DNA of 64,000 bases. Origin: an uncultured SAR116 cluster alpha proteobacterium (GTDB lineage Bacteria; Pseudomonadota; Alphaproteobacteria; Puniceispirillales; Marisalimonadaceae). The stretch lies in assembly GCA_902623995.1 (NCBI GenBank), contig CACNWE010000003.1, positions 62,001 to 126,000 on the forward strand, given 5' to 3'. The translations under genes were made by a program, and so were the position numbers. The notes beneath the pieces were generated by a model. The model was not told the DNA's origin and ran no database searches. It was given only the letters and a program-made list of their open reading frames with translations. Each line of letters opens with the position of its first letter. Within the stretch, counting starts at the first letter, position 1. Of this stretch, positions 36,973 through 44,039 are shown piece after piece.

Positions 36973-37830
36973 ATGATTTTTGATAAATTCATAGGAATAG
37001 ATTGGTCTGGTGACAAAAATAATTTTCAAAAAGGGATTAGTGTTGCTGAATGTCCTAAAGGCAATAAAGTACCACAAATAGTAAAACCGTTGGATGCTAA
37101 ATATTGGACAAGATCAAACTTAATAGAATGGCTTTATAAAGAAATAAAATTGCAAAGAAACTTAATAGGATTTGATTTTGCATTCTCATATCCTTTTTAT
37201 GATAAGTGTTGTTATTTCCCAGGCATAAAAGATAGTCCTATTAATTCAGAAAAATTATGGAAGTTAATAGAAGATACCAATACAAACGCAAAAAATTTTT
37301 ATGGTGGAGATATATGGGCAAATAAAACTTATGGTAAATTTTTTAACTCACCAAAACTTAAAGGTTCACATTTTGCCAGTAGAAGAAGATGTACGGAGAG
37401 ATTTGCTAAGAAAAAAATACTTTCTCCAAGTCCAACTTTTAATTGTGTAGGACCAGGTGCTGTTGGGACAGGTACGTTAGCGGGTATGAGAATTCTAAAC
37501 TTATTAAAAAATAAAACAAACATTTGGCCTTTTGATGAGCTTAATTTTTCAACTAAAACAGTTATAGTTGAAATTTTTCCATCTTATTATTTTAGGCTCT
37601 CTAAAATTAAACCTGAAAAAAAAGTAGGTTATACAATAGAAAATATTAATAAATCATTAGAATTTTTCAATTCAAAACCTCTTAAAAAAAATCAAATAAT
37701 TAGTGGTCCAGATCAAGATGATGCTGATTCTATAATTTCATCAGCGGCATTAAGATTTTTCTCTGCTGACAAACAAATTTGGAATGTTTCAAATTCATCC
37801 AAGAAAGAGGGATGGATTTTTGGTGTATAG
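36973..37830 (+). CDS. DUF429 family protein (predicted RNase H-fold nuclease)
   Basis: The 285-residue protein has the DUF429 hallmarks: an N-terminal FIGIDWSG strand with an acidic residue (residues 6-13), a middle IGFDFAFSYPF strand, VIVEIFPSYYFR, and QDDADSIISSAALRFF near the C-terminus followed by EGWIFGV, the usual closing of the family. These motifs give the acidic residues of an RNase H-like fold; no reaction has been established to my knowledge. The ATG lies nine bases after the terminator T run with no Shine-Dalgarno, so its promoter must overlap the terminator or it is read through. Confidence 0.8.
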   Translation: MIFDKFIGIDWSGDKNNFQKGISVAECPKGNKVPQIVKPLDAKYWTRSNLIEWLYKEIKLQRNLIGFDFAFSYPFYDKCCYFPGIKDSPINSEKLWKLIEDTNTNAKNFYGGDIWANKTYGKFFNSPKLKGSHFASRRRCTERFAKKKILSPSPTFNCVGPGAVGTGTLAGMRILNLLKNKTNIWPFDELNFSTKTVIVEIFPSYYFRLSKIKPEKKVGYTIENINKSLEFFNSKPLKKNQIISGPDQDDADSIISSAALRFFSADKQIWNVSNSSKKEGWIFGV

Positions 37831-37855
37831 ATAAATATAACGTAAAATAAAATTT

Positions 37856-38851
37856 ATGATGTTAAATATTAAAATACCTGAAAATGAACATGGAACTCGA
37901 CTTGACAGATGTGTCAGAAGATTATTGGGACAGTTAAACCAATCACTTTTAGAAAAGTTTTTAAGATCTGGAATGATTTTGTTAGATGGGAAAAAAGCTA
38001 AGTCATCAACTAAGGTATCTTACGGTCAAGAACTAAACTATTCACAAAAATTAAGTTTTGATAAACTTTATCAAGTAAAAAAAATAAGTGAATATAACGA
38101 AAAGTATTATAAAAATTTATTTAAAAAAATATTTATAAAAGAAACAAGTGAATATATAGCGATAAATAAACCTAGTGGTCTTGCTGTGCAAGGTGGTAGT
38201 AAGCAAAAGTTTCATGTTGATGACATGTTAAAATGTGTTTCCACTGATAACATCTCATTAAAACTTGTCCACAGAATTGACAAAGATACATCTGGTTTAT
38301 TGTTGCTAGCAAAAGAAAATAAGGTTGCAAAAAAATTTACATCTTTGTTTAAAGATCGAAAAATTATTAAAACATATCTTGCAATTGTTTCACCTTGCCC
38401 AAATAATGATAGAGGTACTATTGATTTGCCAATATCAAAATCTGGTGCAAAAAGCTATCAAAGAATGTCAGTTGACCAAAATATGGGTAAAAGAGCTATA
38501 ACTGAGTATAAAGTTTTAGATAAGGTTGGATCACGCGTGGCTTTAGTTGCTCTTTTTCCAAAAACAGGACGTACTCATCAATTAAGAGTTCATCTAGAAT
38601 ATATAAATGCCCCTATAGTTGGAGATAATAAATATAGAGGTTTATCAGAAGTTTTTAAGTCTTCTCACAATTTATCAGAACATAAGAAACTTTCTCAGAT
38701 TAAATGGATACCAAATAATATAAAGAACTTACAATTACACGCTTATTCAATTAGAATAACTGAGAGTGAAACTATTACAGCAGAAGTCTCAGAAGATTTT
38801 AAACAAAACCTAAAATTCCTTGGATTAAAATTACCAAAAAAAATTACATGA
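37856..38851 (+). CDS. rluC: 23S rRNA pseudouridine synthase, RluC/RluD family
   Basis: This 331-residue protein has an N-terminal S4 RNA-binding domain (about residues 5-65, with TRLDRCVRRLLGQLNQSLLEKFLRSG as the helical part) and the RluA-type catalytic domain with AINKPSGLAVQGG, catalytic Asp in VHRIDKDTSGLLLLAK, and PKTGRTHQLRVHL. It should make pseudouridines in 23S rRNA; the S4 domain and neighbour genes favour RluC over RluA. No clear Shine-Dalgarno; two tandem ATGs mark the start. The rluC / HAD / ATP12 order is, as I recall, common in Alphaproteobacteria. Confidence 0.92.
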   Translation: MMLNIKIPENEHGTRLDRCVRRLLGQLNQSLLEKFLRSGMILLDGKKAKSSTKVSYGQELNYSQKLSFDKLYQVKKISEYNEKYYKNLFKKIFIKETSEYIAINKPSGLAVQGGSKQKFHVDDMLKCVSTDNISLKLVHRIDKDTSGLLLLAKENKVAKKFTSLFKDRKIIKTYLAIVSPCPNNDRGTIDLPISKSGAKSYQRMSVDQNMGKRAITEYKVLDKVGSRVALVALFPKTGRTHQLRVHLEYINAPIVGDNKYRGLSEVFKSSHNLSEHKKLSQIKWIPNNIKNLQLHAYSIRITESETITAEVSEDFKQNLKFLGLKLPKKIT

Positions 38852-38881
38852 TATTTTTATTTAATTTTTGGAGAGTATAAA

Positions 38882-39553
38882 TTGTCAGAAGATTTAAAAT
38901 TAGCTTTATTTGATTATGATGGAACAATAGTCGACTCTGCGATAATGATTGTTAAAGGTGCTATTGAAGCTTTTAGAATGTGTGGATTACCTGACCCTGA
39001 TCCAAAAAAAGTTAGAGAAAATATTGGTAAGCCGCTGGCGATTGCCCTAGATGATTATATGCCACCAGGTTTTGATGTAACACCAGAACAAATTTCAGAT
39101 GCTTACAGATCATGGTATGCGGAACAAGGTAAATTAGGTTTGCAAAATGAACCACTATACCCTGGATTGGTTGAATTATTAAATGAGCTTAAAGAAACTA
39201 ATTGGTTAATTGGAATTGCAACCAACAAGTCTAGAATTGGATTGACAAATGGTTTGGCTAAACACGATTTATCTAAGATTTTTGATATAACAATGAGTAC
39301 AGACGAAAATATACCAAAACCTAATCCAGCGATGGCAATTAAAGCTATGAATGATTTAGGTGTGCAAAAGGAACGTTGTGTAATGATTGGTGATACAATT
39401 AATGATATTGGATTAGGAGTTAATGCCGGGATTATTAGTATAGGAGTTACATGGGGTTATAACAGTAAGGAATTATTATCTTCAGCTGGAGCAAGTTATT
39501 TAGTCAATGACTCAATTGAATTGAGTAAATTAATGAAAACAATATGTCCCTAA
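38882..39553 (+). CDS. HAD superfamily hydrolase (phosphoglycolate-phosphatase-like)
   Basis: The 223-residue protein has all four HAD motifs: I, FDYDGTIVDS (about residues 10-19); II, IGIATNKSR; III, the Lys in NIPKPNPAMA; IV, MIGDTINDIGLG. A helical cap lies between I and II. TTG at 38882 is the start, with GGAGAG six bases upstream. It lies between rluC and the ATP12 gene and ends one base before the latter, so they are co-transcribed. Gph-type activity is likely but the substrate is not proven. Confidence 0.88.
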   Translation: MSEDLKLALFDYDGTIVDSAIMIVKGAIEAFRMCGLPDPDPKKVRENIGKPLAIALDDYMPPGFDVTPEQISDAYRSWYAEQGKLGLQNEPLYPGLVELLNELKETNWLIGIATNKSRIGLTNGLAKHDLSKIFDITMSTDENIPKPNPAMAIKAMNDLGVQKERCVMIGDTINDIGLGVNAGIISIGVTWGYNSKELLSSAGASYLVNDSIELSKLMKTICP

Positions 39554-39554
39554 A

Positions 39555-40247
39555 ATGAAAAAATTTTGGGAAAAAGTAAGTATAAAAAAAATATCATCTG
39601 ATTCTTTTTGTGTTATGTTGGACAAAAGAATTCTAAAAACCCCCTTAAAAAGAGAGTTAGTATTACCAAACTTAAATTTAGCACAAGAGATTGTAAAAGA
39701 GTGGGATCAAAATTCCCAAAATATAAATACAGAATCAATGATTTTTTATGGCCTTATATCAATGTCTTTAGATAAAATAATAGATAATAGAAGTTTATAT
39801 ATTGATGATATTCTTGATTATATTGATACAGATTTAATTTGTTATCGCGCTGAAAATCCAAAAGAATTAGTTGAACTCCAAAAAAATAAATGGGATCCAA
39901 TAATATTACTTATTGAAAAATATATCGGCACTAAAGTTCAAGTATTTAAAGGTGTTTCACCTAAAAAACAACATCCCAATGTACACGTTAGGTTAAAAAA
40001 TTTAATTAATCAATTTGATCTTTTTAAGATCTCAGCATTACATAGAATTACAAATATTACAGGATCTATCTTTTTATCATTATGTGCTTTAAAAAAAGAT
40101 ATTTCAAAAAATGAAATCTTTCAGTTGTCGTTTTTAGACGAATCGTGGCAGGCAGAAAATTGGGGTTTTGATGAAGAAACTTCAAAGAAAAGACAAGAAA
40201 TATCTATTGAGTTAAATAAATCTATATCTTTTTTAGATTTTCTCTAA
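39555..40247 (+). CDS. ATP12 family F1-ATPase assembly chaperone
   Basis: The 230-residue protein shows the ATP12 pattern: N-terminal FWEKVSIKKISSDSFCVMLDKRILKTP, a middle DYIDTDLICYRAENPKEL, and the C-terminal SFLDESWQAENWGFDEE. Atp12 binds the F1 alpha subunit until it joins beta; the family is known from mitochondria and Alphaproteobacteria, which supports the taxonomic call. Lys-rich tracts and AT-rich codons match the neighbours. It begins one base after the HAD stop. Confidence 0.92.
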   Translation: MKKFWEKVSIKKISSDSFCVMLDKRILKTPLKRELVLPNLNLAQEIVKEWDQNSQNINTESMIFYGLISMSLDKIIDNRSLYIDDILDYIDTDLICYRAENPKELVELQKNKWDPIILLIEKYIGTKVQVFKGVSPKKQHPNVHVRLKNLINQFDLFKISALHRITNITGSIFLSLCALKKDISKNEIFQLSFLDESWQAENWGFDEETSKKRQEISIELNKSISFLDFL

Positions 40248-40265
40248 TGAAAAACAGTTTTAACT

Positions 40266-40637
40266 ATGCCAAAAAAGATAAATGAAGATTTCATAAAGCA
40301 ATTAAATCCACACGCCAGAGTGTTATTTGAAGAATACAAAATTGCATTTGAAAAAAAAATGTGGGCCTCAGTAATGATATTATCCCTTACTATTATTGAT
40401 AATATTTTGAATGATACAGATAACTTACATTATGTTGATGGATTAGATATAAATCACTTTAAAAGCTCAAAAGATTTCCATTGGTTAAGAATAAGACGAA
40501 ATCAAATACTACATTTTGAAAAACCAGTAGAAGGATTTCTTGGAAATAAAGATAGTGATAAAACTTTAAAATTAGACGCAGTTCGTGCTGACGAGATCTT
40601 GAAAAAATGCATTTATATTTTGTTCAGGAAATACTAA
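40266..40637 (+). CDS. Small protein with HEPN-like RNxxxH motif, function unknown
   Basis: The 123-residue protein was not recognised as a named family. It looks all-helical, with a long amphipathic stretch (about residues 8-50) and a second after residue 100. Between them RIRRNQILHF places Arg78-Asn79 and His83 in the R-N-x3-H spacing typical of HEPN domains, which include RNases of toxin systems and non-catalytic helper proteins. No nucleotidyltransferase (MNT) or antitoxin gene is adjacent. It lies 18 bases after the ATP12 gene in the same direction and ends head to tail with lipB's stop, so a housekeeping partner role is as likely as a toxin. Confidence 0.6.
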   Translation: MPKKINEDFIKQLNPHARVLFEEYKIAFEKKMWASVMILSLTIIDNILNDTDNLHYVDGLDINHFKSSKDFHWLRIRRNQILHFEKPVEGFLGNKDSDKTLKLDAVRADEILKKCIYILFRKY

Positions 40638-41288
40638 TTATTTTAGTTTAAATAAACCTTCATTACCAAAAACTTTATTAAAATTTTTTTTTAAACTGAT
40701 ATCTAATTCTTTAAGAGCTATTTTTTTACCCAATTTGTAAAAACTAGTTACACCAGAATTCTTTATTCCACACGGTACAATATTATTGAATTCGTCTAGA
40801 TTTGGATTTACATTTATAGATATTCCATGAAAAGTTATCCAACTTGATATTCTAATACCTAGTGCAGCAATTTTATTACATCCATTATTATCTTTTGCCC
40901 ATACACCAGGCTGGCCATTAATTCGTAAACCATCAATATGGAAATCTTTTAAAGTAAGAATTATTAATTCTTCTAGTGCATATATGTATGCTTTCACATC
41001 CTGTAATCTATTATTTAAATTTAACATTAAATAAACAACTCTTTGACCAGGACCATGCCAAGTCCACTGTCCACCTCTTCCGGTATATTGAATATTTACT
41101 TTACTGTTTTTTAAATCCTCTAGTTTAGCAGATGTTCCAGCAGTAAAAATAGATTTATGTTCTAAAAGCCAGACCATCTCAAACGCAGAATTTTTTTTAA
41201 TCTCTAAAACACGTTTTTTCATTTCTGAAACTGCAAAATCATATTCTACAAGATTATTTGATGTTTTCCATTCTAGTTCATTAATCAA
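40638..41288 (-). CDS. lipB: Octanoyltransferase LipB
   Basis: The 216-residue enzyme transfers octanoyl from acyl-carrier protein to lipoyl domains, the first step of lipoate synthesis. The signature TGRGGQWTWHGPGQRVVYLML is near residues 69-89; the catalytic pair is Lys139 (GCNKIAALG) and Cys173 (IVPCGIKNSGVTS). The start is TTG, as no in-frame ATG precedes the conserved N-terminal part. It converges on the HEPN-like gene with no gap and faces away from tRNA-Leu. Confidence 0.94.
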   Translation of the reverse strand: MINELEWKTSNNLVEYDFAVSEMKKRVLEIKKNSAFEMVWLLEHKSIFTAGTSAKLEDLKNSKVNIQYTGRGGQWTWHGPGQRVVYLMLNLNNRLQDVKAYIYALEELIILTLKDFHIDGLRINGQPGVWAKDNNGCNKIAALGIRISSWITFHGISINVNPNLDEFNNIVPCGIKNSGVTSFYKLGKKIALKELDISLKKNFNKVFGNEGLFKLK

Positions 41289-41332
41289 AATAATTACTTC
41301 CGTTAAATTTAATACATAATATATTATTTATC

Positions 41333-41361
41333 TTGCAATAATTATATCATTTTGTTATCGC
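41333..41361 (+). promoter_or_regulatory. Possible promoter for tRNA-Leu
   Basis: TTGCAA and TATCGC lie 17 bases apart, with the -10 box 15 bases before the tRNA. The -10 box is a weak match, so this is tentative. Confidence 0.3.
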
Positions 41362-41376
41362 AGAAGAGTAATTATT

Positions 41377-41463
41377 GCGGCTGTGGCGGAACTGGTAGAC
41401 GCGCAGCGTTGAGGTCGCTGTGGGATAAAACCCGTGGAAGTTCGAGTCTTCTCAGCCGCACCA
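41377..41463 (+). tRNA. tRNA-Leu(GAG)
   Basis: This 87-nt class II tRNA pairs acceptor GCGGCTG with CAGCCGC. The anticodon loop TTGAGGT gives GAG, there is a long variable arm (GGGATAAAACCC region), the T-arm is GTTCGAGTC, and CCA is encoded. GAG reads CTC/CTT codons, which are infrequent in such an AT-rich genome. No copy of its 3' end was found in the following 1.5 kb. Confidence 0.97.
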
Positions 41464-41502
41464 TCTACTTCAAATATAGATTTTATTTAAAATTTTAATA
41501 AA

Positions 41503-41715
41503 CTATGCAGATTTCATTTTTACTTTTACGCAACTCTTACTTATCATTACAGGATAACTAAGTGCAGTTAAAAGTTCAGTTTCCATTTCTTTTATTCTGA
41601 TATTACACTTATCCTTTGTTAAATAGTAACCATTGGTGTCTTCAATTCCAAAGCATTCATTACCATGATGTATAAGATTGAGAGGGGAGCAAACTAACAT
41701 TATTGCAAAAAACAT
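41503..41715 (-). CDS. Small Cys-containing protein, possibly secreted; unrecognised
   Basis: The 70-residue open frame is supported by AAGGAG five bases before its ATG. The N-terminus (MFFAIMLVCSPLNLI) is hydrophobic but starts without a basic n-region, so it is either a poor signal peptide, a lipoprotein-like tail or a membrane-touching helix. The rest is polar, with Cys at 9, 21, 37 and 62; the NECFGIEDTNGYYLTKDKC stretch looks like a small disulphide-bonded domain. It stands alone on the minus strand after a long AT-rich gap. No function can be assigned. Confidence 0.6.
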   Translation of the reverse strand: MFFAIMLVCSPLNLIHHGNECFGIEDTNGYYLTKDKCNIRIKEMETELLTALSYPVMISKSCVKVKMKSA

Positions 41716-41843
41716 AACATCTCCTTTTGTAAATTACCTCCCGAAAACAACATATGACAAATTATTTTAATAACAATAACAATAAAAGCTTACAAATCAC
41801 AAAAAAATATAAATGTAATTTTTTTATGCATTAACTTAAATTT

Positions 41844-41868
41844 AATTAAAATTTAATCAATTTTAATT
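41844..41868. repeat. AT-only inverted repeat
   Basis: AATTAAAATT and AATTTTAATT form perfect ten-base arms around TAATC. It lies in the longest gap of the window (41716-41943), which holds no gene that I can support. It could end transcription of the minus-strand gene at 41944, but without G-C pairs or a clean U tract this is weak. Confidence 0.3.
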
Positions 41869-41943
41869 AATTAAATTTTATACAACTATTCTAAATACAG
41901 TTGATTATTGAGAAATAAGCTGTTTAAACAAAAAATGTAAATT

Positions 41944-42192
41944 TCAGTTAGCTTTGTTTTCTGAAATTTTAGATTCTTTTTTGATCTTTTGCTCTAAGTG
42001 ATCAATCATTATTCGTCTCATATACTCAGCTCTCGCTAAATTTGTAAATGAATATTCACGAATATCATCATGGGCTATTCTTATAGAAAAATTATAGAAT
42101 GCACCGCTTTTCTTTATACTAGACGCACTTCCTGCAGCTATTTTACTAGTATTTACTAATGTACCAAATTTAGTTTCGATTATGTTTGACAT
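41944..42192 (-). CDS. Small conserved-looking protein, function unknown
   Basis: This 82-residue open frame has GGAG seven bases before ATG, supporting translation. The first half suggests beta strands (FGTLVNTSKI, FYNFSIRIAHDDIREYSF), and the second is a charged helix (ARAEYMRRIMIDHLEQKIKKESK). No signal peptide, no cysteines. I do not recognise the family. It faces the same way as the neighbouring small genes, but gaps of about 90 and 228 bases on either side suggest its own transcript. Confidence 0.6.
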   Translation of the reverse strand: MSNIIETKFGTLVNTSKIAAGSASSIKKSGAFYNFSIRIAHDDIREYSFTNLARAEYMRRIMIDHLEQKIKKESKISENKAN

Positions 42193-42282
42193 AGTTAATC
42201 TCCATAAAATTAAGCTTTTTAAAATTATGATATCAAAACTTCAAATATGTCAAAATAAAACTTTATTTATATTATTTAAAAT

Positions 42283-42627
42283 TTAACAATATTCATACAA
42301 AAAATGCGATCTATCATAAGTATGTTGCCTTACTTGTGTGCTCCATCGTCCTTTTTCAACAGCAATTGCCCATTCTTTACTATTGATAACTTTTGGATTA
42401 TCAATTTCGTACATAGCCACAAACTTTTGATTGGGTGAATCCATTGATTTTGTTTCACCACCTATAGAAAAATTAAATGGTATTCCTTGACCTCTGGTTA
42501 CTTTATTCACTCCTGGAACATTAAGCAAATGCGGTACATGTTCTTCATCATATACTTCATTGAATAAATCTTCATATTCTTTTTTAACATTCATAGAGAC
42601 TATAAAAACAAACTTAGAAATACTCAT
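42283..42627 (-). CDS. Small protein with dimeric alpha/beta-barrel (EthD/antibiotic-monooxygenase-like) features
   Basis: The 114-residue protein starts FVFIVSMNVKKEYEDLFNEVYDEEHVPHLLNVPGV, whose pattern (strand, helix with a D/N-E-x-H motif, then a short loop to a GV..V strand) resembles ferredoxin-like dimeric alpha/beta-barrel proteins such as EthD. A second strand FVAMYEID and a helix AIAVEKG follow. These folds can bind small hydrophobic molecules or be enzymes; nothing more can be said. AAGGAG stands six bases before ATG. It lies 14 bases after the GIY-YIG gene and is likely co-transcribed. Confidence 0.6.
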   Translation of the reverse strand: MSISKFVFIVSMNVKKEYEDLFNEVYDEEHVPHLLNVPGVNKVTRGQGIPFNFSIGGETKSMDSPNQKFVAMYEIDNPKVINSKEWAIAVEKGRWSTQVRQHTYDRSHFLYEYC

Positions 42628-42641
42628 TATGACTCCTTTTA

Positions 42642-42890
42642 TTAATTATATGATTTGACTAATAATTCTTTATTTTTTTTATCAAGTTTTTTTATTTCTA
42701 TTTCTCTTTTAATAGCTTTGCTTCTACTTAGGCACTTCTCAGTGTAAATTAATTTAAAAGGTAATCTGGCTCTAACATATTTTGAACCATTACCCTTTGC
42801 ATGAGTATCTAATCTCCTATTCAAATTATTTGATATCCCAGTGTAAATAGAACTATCATTACATTTCACCATATAAACAACCCAGTTCAT
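42642..42890 (-). CDS. GIY-YIG domain protein (UPF0213/YhbQ-like)
   Basis: The 82-residue protein is one GIY-YIG nuclease domain: VVYMVKC (residues 4-10) stands for GIY, SIYTGIS (14-20) for YIG, then NLNRRLDTH with Arg26, the FKLIYTEKC strand, and Glu63 in AIKREIEIKKL. All usual catalytic positions are occupied. Stand-alone members are widespread and thought to act on DNA, with poorly known roles. It lies 13 bases after the ABC ATPase gene in the same direction. Confidence 0.85.
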   Translation of the reverse strand: MNWVVYMVKCNDSSIYTGISNNLNRRLDTHAKGNGSKYVRARLPFKLIYTEKCLSRSKAIKREIEIKKLDKKNKELLVKSYN

Positions 42891-42903
42891 TCAATTATTT
42901 CAT

Positions 42904-43860
42904 CTAATTATCTTTGATCAAATTAACAAAAACTTCTTCAAGGCGGACATTTTTAGTAGATAAATCTAATATTTTTAGATCTGTTTTATAAATTGTTTCT
43001 ATAATTTTATTCATAGATGTGTATCTAGGGTCGAAGTATATTTCAACTTTATTTTTAAGAATTTTTACATTACCAATATTTTTAAGACAGTTCTTATCTT
43101 TTTCAGTAATCTTGTCGTTAGTTAATGTAATAAAGATTACTTTTTGACTTGATTTTGAAAGTAATGACTTTTTTGTTTCATTAGCAATAATTTTGCCTTT
43201 ATTGATTATGGCAATATGATCGCATAAAAATTCAGCCTCTTCTAAATAATGTGTGGTTAATATTATTGTAACACCCAATTCATTTAATTTTTTAAAATAA
43301 GTCCATAGTTTTTGTCTTAATTCTACATCTACTCCTGCAGTTGGTTCATCTAATATGATAATTGGTGGCGAATGAACCATAGCTTTAGCTACTAATAGTC
43401 TTCGTCTCATTCCGCCAGATAATTTTCGACTATATATTTCAGCTTTGTCAGTCAAATCCATTAATTTTAAAAGCTCATCTGTTCGCCAATTATTTTTTGG
43501 AACATTAAACATTCCAGAATGCAGATTAAGAGTTTCTTTGGGTGTAAAAAAAGCATCTATATTGAGTTCTTGTGGTACAACACCAACAGCGAGTTTAGAT
43601 TGTTTTCTATATTTATCTATATCTAAACCCCATATACAAACTCTCCCAGATGTTTTTATAACTACTCCAGAAATAATATTAATTAGAGTTGATTTTCCCG
43701 CACCATTAGGTCCAAGTAGACCAAATATACTTCCAACGGGGACATTTAAGGATATATCATCTAAGGCAATATTATTGACTTTATCATTATAAATTTTAGA
43801 TAACTTTTCAATTTGCAATGCTAATTGGTTATATGGAACTTCCCAATATTTCTCTGTCAC
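42904..43860 (-). CDS. ABC transporter ATP-binding protein (ABC-2 type exporter), no permease adjacent
   Basis: The 318-residue ATPase has Walker A GPNGAGKST (residues 50-58), Q-loop GVVPQELNI, signature LSGGM (147-151), Walker B IIILDEP (167-173) and H-loop TTHYLEEAE. This pattern and the C-terminal 100-residue domain fit the CcmA/NodI/DrrA-like subfamily that works with ABC-2 permeases. The start is GTG, giving a MTEKYWEVPY extension before the usual opening. Both neighbours are unrelated, so the membrane partner must be elsewhere or absent. It faces away from polA. Confidence 0.9.
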   Translation of the reverse strand: MTEKYWEVPYNQLALQIEKLSKIYNDKVNNIALDDISLNVPVGSIFGLLGPNGAGKSTLINIISGVVIKTSGRVCIWGLDIDKYRKQSKLAVGVVPQELNIDAFFTPKETLNLHSGMFNVPKNNWRTDELLKLMDLTDKAEIYSRKLSGGMRRRLLVAKAMVHSPPIIILDEPTAGVDVELRQKLWTYFKKLNELGVTIILTTHYLEEAEFLCDHIAIINKGKIIANETKKSLLSKSSQKVIFITLTNDKITEKDKNCLKNIGNVKILKNKVEIYFDPRYTSMNKIIETIYKTDLKILDLSTKNVRLEEVFVNLIKDN

Positions 43861-43920
43861 TTAAGTTCTTTCTTTTCTTAAATATATAATAATAAATAAA
43901 ATGACATTAATTTTGATTTA

Positions 43921-43949
43921 ATGACAACTCTCTAATGATTAATTATAAT
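43921..43949 (+). promoter_or_regulatory. Candidate promoter for polA
   Basis: ATGACA and a perfect TATAAT lie 17 bases apart, about 90 bases before the polA ATG, in the gap shared with the divergent ABC gene. Confidence 0.65.
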
Positions 43950-44039
43950 AATACTGTTATTAAATAAGTTGCAAGGTAGTTTTAAATGCAATTTTTCTTA
44001 AACGAAAATAAATATAATAAAAAGAATTCTCTAAATTAA

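Noticed and set aside
40266-41288. Toxin-antitoxin pair of the HEPN-like gene with lipB
   Set aside because: lipB is on the opposite strand and is a clear housekeeping octanoyltransferase; no antitoxin-like frame is near.
41464-43000. Integrated element at tRNA-Leu
   Set aside because: No integrase gene and no repeat of the tRNA 3' end was found downstream, so the small genes cannot be called an island.
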